A stretch of DNA of 64,000 bases, taken from positions 1-64,000 of the forward strand of contig JBHJGP010000003.1 of assembly GCA_050331695.1 (NCBI GenBank), written 5' to 3'. The DNA is from JBHJGP01 sp050331695. GTDB taxonomy: Bacteria > Pseudomonadota > Alphaproteobacteria > Geminicoccales > Geminicoccaceae. Shown one piece after another: positions 9,061-17,593 of the stretch. Each line of letters begins with the position of its first letter. Position 1 is the first letter of the stretch. Under the pieces are notes generated by a model, which worked only from the letters and a program-made list of their open reading frames with translations, was not told the DNA's origin and ran no database searches. The position numbers and the translations under genes are program-made.

Positions 9061-10881
9061 ATGCATGCATACCGCACCCATCACTGCGCCGCTTTAGGCC
9101 TGGAACAGGTGGGTCAGATCGTTCGTCTGAGCGGCTGGGTGCACAGAAAGCGTGACCACGGTCAGCTCCTTTTCATCGATCTGCGTGACCATCACGGCAT
9201 CACCCAGATCGTCTTCCAGCCGGAGGATCCAATCTTCGAGCCGGCCGAATACGCACGGCTGGAAACCGTGATCACGGTGACGGGCCAGGTGGTCGCTCGC
9301 ACCGATGACACGGTTAATCCGAACCTGCCGACCGGGTCGATCGAGGTCCGCGCTAGGGAGCTTGTCATCGAGGCACCCTGTGAACCGCTTCCCCTGGAGG
9401 TCAATTCCGATCGGGACTTTCCGGAAGACACGCGTCTGAAGTACCGGTTTCTCGATCTCAGGCGCGAGAATATGCACGCCAACATCTTGCTCCGCTCCCG
9501 GGTTATCGCGAGCATTCGAAGGCGCATGCAGGACCAGGGCTTTGTCGAGTTTCAAACGCCGATCCTGACCGCGAGCTCACCGGAAGGGGCACGTGACTTT
9601 CTGGTACCGTCTAGACTCCACCCGGGAAAATTCTACGCGCTGCCTCAAGCACCCCAGCAATATAAGCAGCTTTTGATGATGTCGGGCTTCGACCGCTATT
9701 TTCAGATCGCGCCCTGCTTCCGCGACGAGGATGCCCGGGCGGATCGATCGCCGGGCGAGTTCTATCAGCTCGATTTGGAGATGGCGTTCGTCGAGCAGGA
9801 CGATGTTTTCGCGGCCGTCGAGCCGGTGATCCACGGCGTCTTCGACGAATTCAGCACCTGGCAGATCGAGCCCGTGCCGTTCCCGCGGATCGCCTATCGG
9901 GACGCCATGCTCTGGTACGGTACTGACAAGCCGGATCTGCGCGTGCCGATCAAGGCTAGCGACGTCTCCGAGATCTTTCGCGGCAGTGATTTCAAAGTCT
10001 TCGCCGGAGCGGTCGAGAAGGGCGCCGTCGTCCGGGCGATACCGGCGCCGGGCGCGGTGGGCCGGCCGCGCAGCTTTTTCGATGGCATGATCGCCTTCGC
10101 CCAGTCTCACGGTGCTCCCGGTCTCGGCTATATCCAGTTCGCTGACGGCGAAGCCAAGGGGCCGGTCGCCAAGTTTCTGGACCCGGACCGCCTGTCACGG
10201 TTGCGCACGGAGCTCGACCTGAACGATGGCGATGCGGTTTTCTTCGCCTGCGATAAGCAGAAGAAGGCCGAAGCGCTGGTCGGGGTCGTCAGAACCGAGC
10301 TGGGCATCCATTTGGGGTTGGTCGAACAGGATTGCTACCGGTTTTGCTGGGTGGTCGACTTCCCCATGTTCGAGTGGGACGAGGAGGCGAAGGCCACCGC
10401 CTTTTCGCACAATCCGTTCTCCATGCCCCAGGGCGGTCTGGAGGCGCTGGAGCAAAAGGATCCGTTGGAAATCCTGGCGTTCCAGTACGACATCGTCTGC
10501 AACGGTGTCGAACTGTCGTCCGGCGCCATTCGAAACCATCGCCCGGACATCATGGAAAAGGCGTTCACCATCGCCGGCTACGACCGCTCGGTTCTTGAGG
10601 ACCGGTTCGGCGGCATGTTTCGGGCGCTACACTTTGGCGCGCCTCCCCATGGTGGGCTGGCGCCGGGCATCGATCGGATCGTCATGCTGCTAGCGAACAC
10701 CGCCAATATCCGCGAGGTGACGGCCTTCCCCGTGAACCAAAGAGCCGAGGAATTGCTTCTGGGCGCCCCTAACGCCGTCAGCGAACGACAACTCAAGGAG
10801 TTGCACATCAATATCAGCCTGGCGGCTCGGGAGGCCCTGAGCGGAGCAGGTGAGGTTAGCCCGCAAGGGTCAACCCGCTAG
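9061..10881 (+). CDS. aspS: Aspartyl-tRNA synthetase (possibly non-discriminating)
   Basis: Class II synthetase charging tRNA-Asp; 606 aa, the size of the bacterial type with GAD insertion. The OB-fold anticodon domain is at 1-105 (VRLSGWVHRKRDHGQLLFIDLRD). Class II motifs are FVEFQTPILTASSPEGARDFLVPSR (motif 1 region), RYFQIAPCFRDEDARADR (motif 2), and GLAPGIDRIVMLL (motif 3). The ATG at 9061 (MHAYRTHHC) has GAGG about 8 bases upstream and matches alphaproteobacterial AspRS N-termini. Many alphaproteobacteria lack AsnRS and use AspRS to mischarge tRNA-Asn for GatCAB; whether that applies here cannot be told from this window. Confidence 0.97.
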   Translation: MHAYRTHHCAALGLEQVGQIVRLSGWVHRKRDHGQLLFIDLRDHHGITQIVFQPEDPIFEPAEYARLETVITVTGQVVARTDDTVNPNLPTGSIEVRARELVIEAPCEPLPLEVNSDRDFPEDTRLKYRFLDLRRENMHANILLRSRVIASIRRRMQDQGFVEFQTPILTASSPEGARDFLVPSRLHPGKFYALPQAPQQYKQLLMMSGFDRYFQIAPCFRDEDARADRSPGEFYQLDLEMAFVEQDDVFAAVEPVIHGVFDEFSTWQIEPVPFPRIAYRDAMLWYGTDKPDLRVPIKASDVSEIFRGSDFKVFAGAVEKGAVVRAIPAPGAVGRPRSFFDGMIAFAQSHGAPGLGYIQFADGEAKGPVAKFLDPDRLSRLRTELDLNDGDAVFFACDKQKKAEALVGVVRTELGIHLGLVEQDCYRFCWVVDFPMFEWDEEAKATAFSHNPFSMPQGGLEALEQKDPLEILAFQYDIVCNGVELSSGAIRNHRPDIMEKAFTIAGYDRSVLEDRFGGMFRALHFGAPPHGGLAPGIDRIVMLLANTANIREVTAFPVNQRAEELLLGAPNAVSERQLKELHINISLAAREALSGAGEVSPQGSTR

Positions 10882-10948
10882 CTCTCGAGCCGACGACGTT
10901 CTAAGACAAGCGGTGAGGACGAGCGCGAAAGAGGCCCGAAGCGGCGGT

Positions 10949-13600
10949 ATGGAACCGGGCATTTTCTCCTACATTCGCCGGTATAGCTGGCGGCAGCAGA
11001 TCGCCTTGCTGGCGCTCACCGTCGCGTCGCTGCCCTTCTTCTACCTTTATCTCAACATGCCGAAGGTGATCGTCGATCACCTGAACGCCGTGCTCGACGG
11101 CAGCGTCGAAGCGGCGAGCGTGCTCGGCGTCGAGCTGGACGCGACCTTCTATTTGTGGCTCTTGTCGGCCGTTTTTCTGTTCGCGGTCATCTGCAACCAG
11201 ATCTTCAAATATGTGATTAATGTCTATAAGGGCGTCGTCGGCGAGCGGATGTTGAGGCGACTTCGCTATCAACTTTACACCCGGGTGATGCGCTTTCCCC
11301 TGCCGCATTTTCGGCGCGTCTCCCAGGGCCAGGTCGTGCAGATGATCAACGCCGAAGCGGAGCCCTTGGGCGGCTTCATCGGCGATGCGTTCGCGCTTCC
11401 CGCTTTCCAAGGCGGAATGCTTCTGACCGCGCTTTTATTCTTGTTCGTGCAAGACCCCATCATGGGCTTCGCCGCGGTCGCGCTTTACCCGATTCAAATC
11501 TACATCATTCCGAAGCTGCAGCGACAGGTGAACGAACTCGGCAAGCGCCGGGTCCGACAGGTTCGGGAGATCGCCGAACGCATCGGTGAGACGACCCAAG
11601 GCACGCGTGACATGCGCGCCAATGATACGACCCAATATGAAGGCGCGCGTTTCAGTAAAGAATTAGAAAAAGTTTTCTATATCCGTTTTGAGATTTATAA
11701 GAAGAAGTTTTTTATCAAGTTTCTCAATAATTTTATTCAGCAATTAGGTCCATTTTTCTTCTATGCGATTGGTGGTTATCTGGTCATCCAGGGCGAAATT
11801 ACCATCGGTGCGTTGATCGGTGTAATCAACGCGCACAAAGAACTGTATTCGCCGTGGAAGGAGTTGCTGACCTACTATCAGCTGATGTCCGACGCCCGGA
11901 TCAAATATGAGCAGGTGATCCAGCAATTCGCGCCCGCCGGCATGCGTGACGAGGCCTGCCAGACCTCGGACCCAGAGGATGTCCAACCGCTTGAGGGGGA
12001 GATCCAAGGCGCCAACGTCACCATCATGAATGATGACGGGGAAGTGCAGATCGACGGCATCAATTTCACGGTTCAACTACCGACCAAGCTCGCGATCGTC
12101 GGTCGCACCGGCGCCGGCAAGGAGGAATTGTGCCTGGCCCTGGCCAATCTGTTGGAGCCGAGCGCCGGGCGTCTTCAGATCGGCGGCCGCGATATCCAGA
12201 AAATGATCGAGGCCATCAGCGGCCGGCAGATGACCTTCGTCGGCTATCCCGCTCAGGTCTTCCAGGGCTCGATCGAGGACAATTTGCTGTATGGCCTGAA
12301 GCATCGCCCGCTCAAGCCACTGCCTGTGGATGACGAGAAGCAAGCGGCTCGCGACACTCGCGAAGCGAAACTCTCCGGCAACTCGCCCTATTCGATCGTG
12401 GCGGAGTGGGTCGATGACGAGGCCGGGGGCGTCGCCGGTCCAGACGAGCGAAACGAGCGTATGGTCCGGGTGCTCGAACTCGTCAGGCTCGCCGAGACGG
12501 TCTACGGCATGGGGCTTCGTGGGACGGTGAGCGGCGATGACGAAAGCGATCTCACCAGCGCGATCATGCGGGCCCGAGAGGCCATGCGTGAACGCCTCGA
12601 CGGCGACGAACGTCTCGGACGGCTGGTCGAGACCTTCGATCCCGAACGGTACAACGACAATGCGACGCTCGCCGAAAATCTCATGTTCGGCACGCCGGCG
12701 GACGAGGATTTCGCGATCGAGCGTCTCGCCGAACACCCCCACGTCAAACGGGTTCTGGACGAGGCGGGGCTTACCGAAGAGCTTCGCGCGGTGGGATATC
12801 GGATCGCCGCGACAATGGTCGAACTGTTCGCCGATTTGCCGCCGGACCATGAGTATTTCCGGCAATTCAATTTCATCGGCGCCGACGATTTGCCTGAGTA
12901 CAAGGTGCTGGTGGGTCGGGCGACGCCGACCACCCTGGATCAGCTCTCGGAGAGCGATCGCGAGCGGCTCTTATCGCTACCTTTCAAGATGATACCCGCG
13001 CGCCACCGTCTGGGTTTGATTGACGACGATCTGAAGGATCGGCTGATCGACGCCCGCAAGCTGTTTAGAGACCGGCTGCCCGAGGTCGACGAGGGCAAGG
13101 TCGGCTTCTTCGACCCGCAAACATTCAACAGCGCGGCAAGCATCCAGGACAATATCCTCTTCGGCAAGGTCGCGCATGGACAGGCGCAGGCCGCCGATCG
13201 GGTGGGCTCGTTGATCACCGAGATCATCGACGAACTGGGCCTGCGCTCGCAGATCGTTCGCATCGGGCTGCGTAGCGAGGTCGGCGTCGGCGGCGTCAGG
13301 CTTTCTGCTCAGCAGCGCCAGAAGCTGGCGATTGGCCGGGCTGTGATGAAGCGGCCTGAGGTGCTGATCCTGTTCGATGCGGTGGCGCCTCTGGACAGAA
13401 GCGAACAGATTGCCATCATCGAGGCGGTTTTGGAGGATTTCGCAGATCGAACTGTGATCTGGGCGTTCCAAAACGCCGACCGGGCAAAGCATTTCGATGA
13501 GATCATGGTTCTGGAACACGGTCAGATCGTCGAGACCGGACCCTTCGACGAATTGGTTGGCAACGGCGGCCAGCTCAGTGAAATGGTGGCGGCCAGCTGA
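10949..13600 (+). CDS. ABC exporter-like protein with degenerate, expanded nucleotide-binding domain
   Basis: An 883-aa fusion of an exporter-type membrane domain (about 1-325, with hydrophobic helices near 17-36, 68-87, 157-187 and 268-292) and an ABC ATPase domain. Every catalytic motif is altered: Walker A is GRTGAGKE (385-392; S/T replaced by E), the Q-loop Gln position is Tyr (GYPAQVF, about 432-438), the signature is LSAQQ (785-789), the Walker B aspartate is followed by Ala not Glu (ILFDAVAP), and the H-loop His position is Gln (WAFQN). Between Q-loop and signature lie about 335 residues where 60 or so are usual. This insert repeats an exporter-like NLLYG / NLMFG / NILFG segment three times. 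I infer a pseudo-ATPase with a sensing or regulatory role. The gene starts 67 bases after aspS and leads the cNMP-receptor and cyclase genes. The start is not strongly marked; a GTG at 10913 is an alternative. Confidence 0.8.
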   Translation: MEPGIFSYIRRYSWRQQIALLALTVASLPFFYLYLNMPKVIVDHLNAVLDGSVEAASVLGVELDATFYLWLLSAVFLFAVICNQIFKYVINVYKGVVGERMLRRLRYQLYTRVMRFPLPHFRRVSQGQVVQMINAEAEPLGGFIGDAFALPAFQGGMLLTALLFLFVQDPIMGFAAVALYPIQIYIIPKLQRQVNELGKRRVRQVREIAERIGETTQGTRDMRANDTTQYEGARFSKELEKVFYIRFEIYKKKFFIKFLNNFIQQLGPFFFYAIGGYLVIQGEITIGALIGVINAHKELYSPWKELLTYYQLMSDARIKYEQVIQQFAPAGMRDEACQTSDPEDVQPLEGEIQGANVTIMNDDGEVQIDGINFTVQLPTKLAIVGRTGAGKEELCLALANLLEPSAGRLQIGGRDIQKMIEAISGRQMTFVGYPAQVFQGSIEDNLLYGLKHRPLKPLPVDDEKQAARDTREAKLSGNSPYSIVAEWVDDEAGGVAGPDERNERMVRVLELVRLAETVYGMGLRGTVSGDDESDLTSAIMRAREAMRERLDGDERLGRLVETFDPERYNDNATLAENLMFGTPADEDFAIERLAEHPHVKRVLDEAGLTEELRAVGYRIAATMVELFADLPPDHEYFRQFNFIGADDLPEYKVLVGRATPTTLDQLSESDRERLLSLPFKMIPARHRLGLIDDDLKDRLIDARKLFRDRLPEVDEGKVGFFDPQTFNSAASIQDNILFGKVAHGQAQAADRVGSLITEIIDELGLRSQIVRIGLRSEVGVGGVRLSAQQRQKLAIGRAVMKRPEVLILFDAVAPLDRSEQIAIIEAVLEDFADRTVIWAFQNADRAKHFDEIMVLEHGQIVETGPFDELVGNGGQLSEMVAAS

Positions 13601-13654
13601 GGAACGCCATGGAAGACGGGTTGCCTGAATGCGGGCAACGGGGAGGAGGCGGCG

Positions 13655-14122
13655 ATGACGCTGAAAAAAGATGTCGAGGCGCTGAGGCAGATACCCTTAT
13701 TCGCCAAGATCGACCCGGGAAAGCTCAAGCTCCTGGCATTTACCAGCGAGCATCTGATGTTCATGCGCGGGGATGAGCTCTTCCAGCAAGGTGATGTGGG
13801 TGATGCCGCTTACATCATCCTCGAGGGCGATGCCGACATTCTGGTGGACACGCCGAACGGCCCGGTCAACGTGGCCCAGGTGCACAAAAACGACATTGTC
13901 GGCGAGATCGCGATCCTCTGCGATGTGCCGCGAACGGCGACCGTGAAGGCAAAGAATGATCTGGCGACGCTCCGGGTTTCCAAGGATGGATTTTTCCATC
14001 TGGTCACCCAATTTCCCCAAGTCGGCATCGAGATCATGGGTGAACTCGCCTCGCGTCTGCACGACACAACGCAGCAGCTCACCAAGGCCAAGACAGAACT
14101 CGCGTCCGGGTCGTCGAGTTGA
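13655..14122 (+). CDS. Cyclic-nucleotide-binding domain protein
   Basis: A 155-aa stand-alone cNMP-binding (CAP_ED) domain with no DNA-binding domain, so it is a receptor module rather than a Crp-type regulator. It opens MTLKKDVEALRQIPLFAKID, typical for this fold, then shows the phosphate-binding cassette GEIAILCDVPRTATV, including the conserved Glu and the Arg that contacts the cyclic phosphate, followed by the C-terminal helices. A strong GGGGAGGAGG lies just upstream of the ATG. It sits between the degenerate ABC protein (54 bases upstream) and a class III cyclase (63 bases downstream), all on the same strand, which suggests that it reads the cyclase product and acts on the ABC partner. 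Confidence 0.9.
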   Translation: MTLKKDVEALRQIPLFAKIDPGKLKLLAFTSEHLMFMRGDELFQQGDVGDAAYIILEGDADILVDTPNGPVNVAQVHKNDIVGEIAILCDVPRTATVKAKNDLATLRVSKDGFFHLVTQFPQVGIEIMGELASRLHDTTQQLTKAKTELASGSSS

Positions 14123-14185
14123 GCTATCACCGCCGATCGCTTACATGACCAGGGCCGGTACGGACCCGGTCAGGAAAGTCATACG

Positions 14186-15385
14186 ATGGACGCGCTGAAC
14201 GAGAGGTCGTCGTGGCCAAGTCAACCAAGCATCGCGCTTGACTGGTTGATCAACCAAACGGTCGAGTTGCCCTATGTCGAGGATGTTTTCGAGGGTTTCT
14301 GCAACCGACTACTTGAGATGGGGCTGCCGCTCGAGCGCGCAACGCTGCATCTGCGCACGCTTCATCCTCAGTTCTTGGGCGGCCGTTTCCTATGGTTGAA
14401 AGAGACCAAAAAAGTTGATCTTGCGGTTATCGGCCGGGAGGCGCTGACGATAGACGCATTCCGCAACAGTCCCGTGCGCGCGTTGTACGAGGGCGCTGAG
14501 GGAATCCGTCAGCGGCTGGACGTTCCGCCACAGGAGGACGAGTTCGGCGTCTACCAGGATCTTCGTAACGAGGGACTGACGGACTATGTCGCGCTTCCCC
14601 TGATCACCGTCAGCGGTCAGCGTCACGCTTCTTCCTGGTCGACCGGCCAGAAGGGCGGCTTCAGCACCGAACATCTGTCGATCATCTCCGAACTTCTGCC
14701 GGTGCTCAGCATGGCGGCGGAAATCAGGCTCAACCGCCGGATCGCCAAGAACCTGTTGAACACTTACGTCGGCAGCTACGCCGGCAACCGGGTTCTAGAT
14801 GGCGATATCGAGCGGGGGCAGGGGGAGACGATCCGCGCCGCGATCTGGATCTGCGATCTCCGCGACTTCACCTCGCTCTCCGAGCGCAACACCCAGGCCC
14901 AGGTCATTCAGACACTCGACGATTATTTCGAGGTGATGGGTGCGGCGGTGGTGAAGCACGGCGGCGAGATCCTGAAATTCATTGGCGATGCCATGCTTGC
15001 CATTTTTCCGACCGATCAGATCTCCAATCCGGCTTGCGTTGCGATCGACGCCGCGCTGGAGGCGGTGGAAGCCATGGACAAGCTCAACGAGCGGCGTCAC
15101 GGAGACGAGCTTGAAGCGCTCGACTACGGTATCGGCTTGCACGTGGGCGACGTCATCTACGGCAACATCGGAACCATGGACCGGCTCGATTTCACCGTGA
15201 TCGGTCCGGCTGTGAACATGACCGCAAGGCTGGAACATCTCTGCCGGAGCCTCGGCCCCAAGGTGCTCGTGTCCGCGGCCTTCGCCGAAGCCTGCTCGCG
15301 CCCTCTCACCAGCATGGGCTTCCACGGCCTTCGCGGTATCAGCCAGGCTGTAGAGGTCTTCGCTCCACCTTCGATCATTCCTTGA
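14186..15385 (+). CDS. Class III adenylate/guanylate cyclase with N-terminal GAF-like region
   Basis: Makes a cyclic nucleotide, most likely cAMP. Residues 1-185 look like a GAF-type sensor region without membrane helices; residues 215-399 are the catalytic domain. The metal-binding aspartates are D224 (WICDLRDFT) and D268 (KFIGDAM), the purine-contacting Lys is K264, and the transition-state residues are N344 and R348 (VNMTARLE). The partner specificity position is Thr (T337), the Lys/Thr pattern of class IIIb cyclases, a group with bicarbonate-responsive members. The protein is predicted cytosolic. The stop overlaps the TTG start of the FkbM gene, so the signalling genes and the lipid genes may be one transcript. 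Confidence 0.92.
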   Translation: MDALNERSSWPSQPSIALDWLINQTVELPYVEDVFEGFCNRLLEMGLPLERATLHLRTLHPQFLGGRFLWLKETKKVDLAVIGREALTIDAFRNSPVRALYEGAEGIRQRLDVPPQEDEFGVYQDLRNEGLTDYVALPLITVSGQRHASSWSTGQKGGFSTEHLSIISELLPVLSMAAEIRLNRRIAKNLLNTYVGSYAGNRVLDGDIERGQGETIRAAIWICDLRDFTSLSERNTQAQVIQTLDDYFEVMGAAVVKHGGEILKFIGDAMLAIFPTDQISNPACVAIDAALEAVEAMDKLNERRHGDELEALDYGIGLHVGDVIYGNIGTMDRLDFTVIGPAVNMTARLEHLCRSLGPKVLVSAAFAEACSRPLTSMGFHGLRGISQAVEVFAPPSIIP

Positions 15386-16071
15386 GGCGCCCAAGCTTGG
15401 TGGTGAAGCCGAGAGATCCCAATGTTCAATTGGTAAGCCTGCTGGCCTTTCAATCGATCGATCTGGTGATCGATGTTGGCGCCAATCGGGGCCAGTATGC
15501 GAGCCGTCTGCGCGGGCATGGATATGACAAGCGGATCTGCTCGGTCGAGCCGATCGCCGAGATCCACGAAGCCTTGCGCCGTATCGCCGAGCCGGATCCG
15601 CTCTGGTCCGTTCTGCCGCCCATGGCGCTCGGTAGCGCGCCGGGCGAGGCGGCACTCGAGATATCGGCCGAAAGCGATATGAGCTCAATCTTGGCTCAGA
15701 ACCGTTTCTTGAGAGATCGCTCGCCGAGCTCCGCGATCGAACGTCGCGAGATGGTTCGGCTCGAGCGCTTGGATCGTCTAGATGACGCTCTGCCCTCCTT
15801 TGACCGCGCGCTCCTTAAGATCGATGTCCAGGGCTATGAGCCGGAGGTGCTGGCCGGTGCCGAGGGCGTGATGGATCGGATCGTTGCGATCCAGTTGGAG
15901 ATGGCGCTGTTGCCGCTCTATGAAGGTGAGCGGGACTACCGCTGGACCCTTCAGCATATGGCCGAGAGAGGTTATGAGCTTTTCTTGCTGATACCCGGCT
16001 ACTTCGATCCCAAGCTGGCGCGCCAGATCCAGTGCGATGGTGTGTTCGTGCATAGGGAGCTTGGCCGGTGA
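15382..16071 (+). CDS. FkbM family methyltransferase
   Basis: SAM-dependent O-methyltransferase fold. The SAM-binding loop is VIDVGANRGQYASRL (about 29-43); the FkbM-family signature LLKIDVQGYEPEVLAGA lies near 144-160, and the acidic SVEP contacts the cofactor ribose. The protein is 229 aa. The annotated TTG at 15382 overlaps the cyclase stop (TTGA); TTG 15397 and GTG 15400/15403 are alternatives. Substrates of FkbM enzymes range from polyketides to glycans. Position immediately before psd and pssA hints at an envelope substrate, but this is only context. Confidence 0.85.
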   Translation: MRRPSLVVKPRDPNVQLVSLLAFQSIDLVIDVGANRGQYASRLRGHGYDKRICSVEPIAEIHEALRRIAEPDPLWSVLPPMALGSAPGEAALEISAESDMSSILAQNRFLRDRSPSSAIERREMVRLERLDRLDDALPSFDRALLKIDVQGYEPEVLAGAEGVMDRIVAIQLEMALLPLYEGERDYRWTLQHMAERGYELFLLIPGYFDPKLARQIQCDGVFVHRELGR

Positions 16072-16775
16072 GCGACGGGCCGATCGAAGCGGTTCGCGCG
16101 GCCCTGGTCCCTGTGAACCGAGCCGGATGGCCGTTCGTGGCGCTGGTTTTCGGCGGCGCCATCGTTTTGGGCTGGATCTGGGAGCCGCTCTTCTGGGTGG
16201 GGCTGATCGCAACAGCCTGGTGCGCTTATTTTTTTCGGGATCCGGATCGGGTCACGCCCCAAGGTGTCGATCTGATCGTGAGCCCCGCTGACGGCGAAGT
16301 GTTGGCGCCAACGGTGCGCGCGCCGCCGCCGGAACTGGGTCTGGGCGGGAACCCACGCGTTTGCGTCAGCATTTTCATGAACATCTTCGATGTTCACATC
16401 AATCGAAGCCCGGTGGCGGGCGAGGTGAGGGCGCGGGCCTACCACAAAGGCAGTTTTCTGAACGCGTCTTTGGACAAGGCTTCGGATGAAAACGAGCGCA
16501 TGTCCTGGTTGATCCGCGATCCCGCCGGCCGGGAGGTGGTGTTGGTGCAAATCGCCGGACTGATCGCCCGGCGTATCGTTCCGTTCGTGGAGCAAGGCGC
16601 CGGGATCGCCGCCGGCGAACGCCTGGGCCTGATCCGTTTCGGTAGCCGCTGCGACATCTATCTGCCGGACGGATTCGAGCCTTGGATCGCCGAGGGGCAA
16701 CGCTCGATCGCCGGCGAGACGATCATCGCCGCTAGCCCCAAGGGACGGCCCACGGGCGGAGGGCGGACCTCATGA
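16068..16775 (+). CDS. psd: Phosphatidylserine decarboxylase proenzyme (archaeal-type)
   Basis: Converts phosphatidylserine to phosphatidylethanolamine. The 235-aa proenzyme has N-terminal membrane helices (about 20-55), SPADGEV near 75-81, and the histidine stretch IFDVHINRSPVAG. The self-cleavage motif is RFGSRCDIYLP near the C-terminus: the Gly-Ser bond breaks and the Ser becomes the pyruvoyl cofactor. The short length and GSR (rather than LGST) motif place it in the Psd-A subgroup. Its GTG start overlaps the FkbM stop (GTGA) and its stop overlaps the pssA start (ATGA), so psd and pssA are tightly coupled, as usual for this pathway. Confidence 0.93.
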   Translation: MSDGPIEAVRAALVPVNRAGWPFVALVFGGAIVLGWIWEPLFWVGLIATAWCAYFFRDPDRVTPQGVDLIVSPADGEVLAPTVRAPPPELGLGGNPRVCVSIFMNIFDVHINRSPVAGEVRARAYHKGSFLNASLDKASDENERMSWLIRDPAGREVVLVQIAGLIARRIVPFVEQGAGIAAGERLGLIRFGSRCDIYLPDGFEPWIAEGQRSIAGETIIAASPKGRPTGGGRTS

Positions 16776-17581
16776 AGCTGCGCCGTGGCCAGAAGCTCGA
16801 CGCCTATCAGGTGTGGCACCTGATCCCCAACATTCTCACCATCATGGGGCTTTGCGCGGGTCTCACCGGCATTCGCTACGGTCTCGACGGCCGGTTTCAG
16901 CTTGCCGCCGGTCTGATCGTGCTGGCCGGCGTTCTGGATGGCCTGGATGGCCGCTCCGCCCGCCTTCTGAAGATCACCAGCAAGCTCGGTGCCCAGCTCG
17001 ACAGCCTCGCCGATTTTCTGAGTTTCGGCGTGGCGCCGGCGTTCCTGATCTATCTGTGGTCTCTGAACGCGGTGCACGGGGTGGGTTGGGCGCTGGTACT
17101 GTTGTTCACGACCTGTCAGGCTCTGAGGCTGGCCCGGTTCAACATCGAATCCGACAAAGACGACAAACCGGCCTGGACGCGCCATTTCTTCACCGGCGTG
17201 CCCGCGCCGGCCGCCGCCGGCTGCGTCCTGTTGCCGATGATGCTTTGGTTCGGAACTGGCTTCGATTGGCTTTCCAACTGGTTTCTCAACGCAACCGTGA
17301 CCGCGCTGATCGCGGTTCTCATGGTAAGTCGCTTACCGACCGTGTCTTTCAAACGCATTCGGTTGAATGAGGATTACATTCTGCCAGCGCTGGTCGGCTC
17401 GGCCTTGCTGGTCGCCTTTCTGGCCGCGGAGTTTTGGCTGACCATGTCGGCGGTGGGGCTCACCTACATCGCCAGTCTGCCGATCGGCTGGCTGGTTGCC
17501 CGACGGCTGCGGCGGCGACAGGCCGAAGCACAAGGCACTGATCAGAGCGGGCGTCTGATCGCGATCGACCGAAAAGACTGA
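16772..17581 (+). CDS. pssA: CDP-diacylglycerol-serine O-phosphatidyltransferase
   Basis: Makes phosphatidylserine from CDP-diacylglycerol and serine; the product feeds Psd. The CDP-alcohol phosphotransferase signature is present as DGLDGRSARLL followed, eight or so residues later, by G-x3-D-x3-D (GAQLDSLAD). The protein is 269 aa with about eight hydrophobic segments, an integral inner-membrane enzyme. The ATG at 16772 overlaps the psd stop. The last 30 residues are polar and basic. The stop at 17579-17581 overlaps an out-of-frame ATG at the head of the next gene (TGATG). Confidence 0.94.
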   Translation: MKLRRGQKLDAYQVWHLIPNILTIMGLCAGLTGIRYGLDGRFQLAAGLIVLAGVLDGLDGRSARLLKITSKLGAQLDSLADFLSFGVAPAFLIYLWSLNAVHGVGWALVLLFTTCQALRLARFNIESDKDDKPAWTRHFFTGVPAPAAAGCVLLPMMLWFGTGFDWLSNWFLNATVTALIAVLMVSRLPTVSFKRIRLNEDYILPALVGSALLVAFLAAEFWLTMSAVGLTYIASLPIGWLVARRLRRRQAEAQGTDQSGRLIAIDRKD

Positions 17582-17593
17582 TGGAGACGCACA

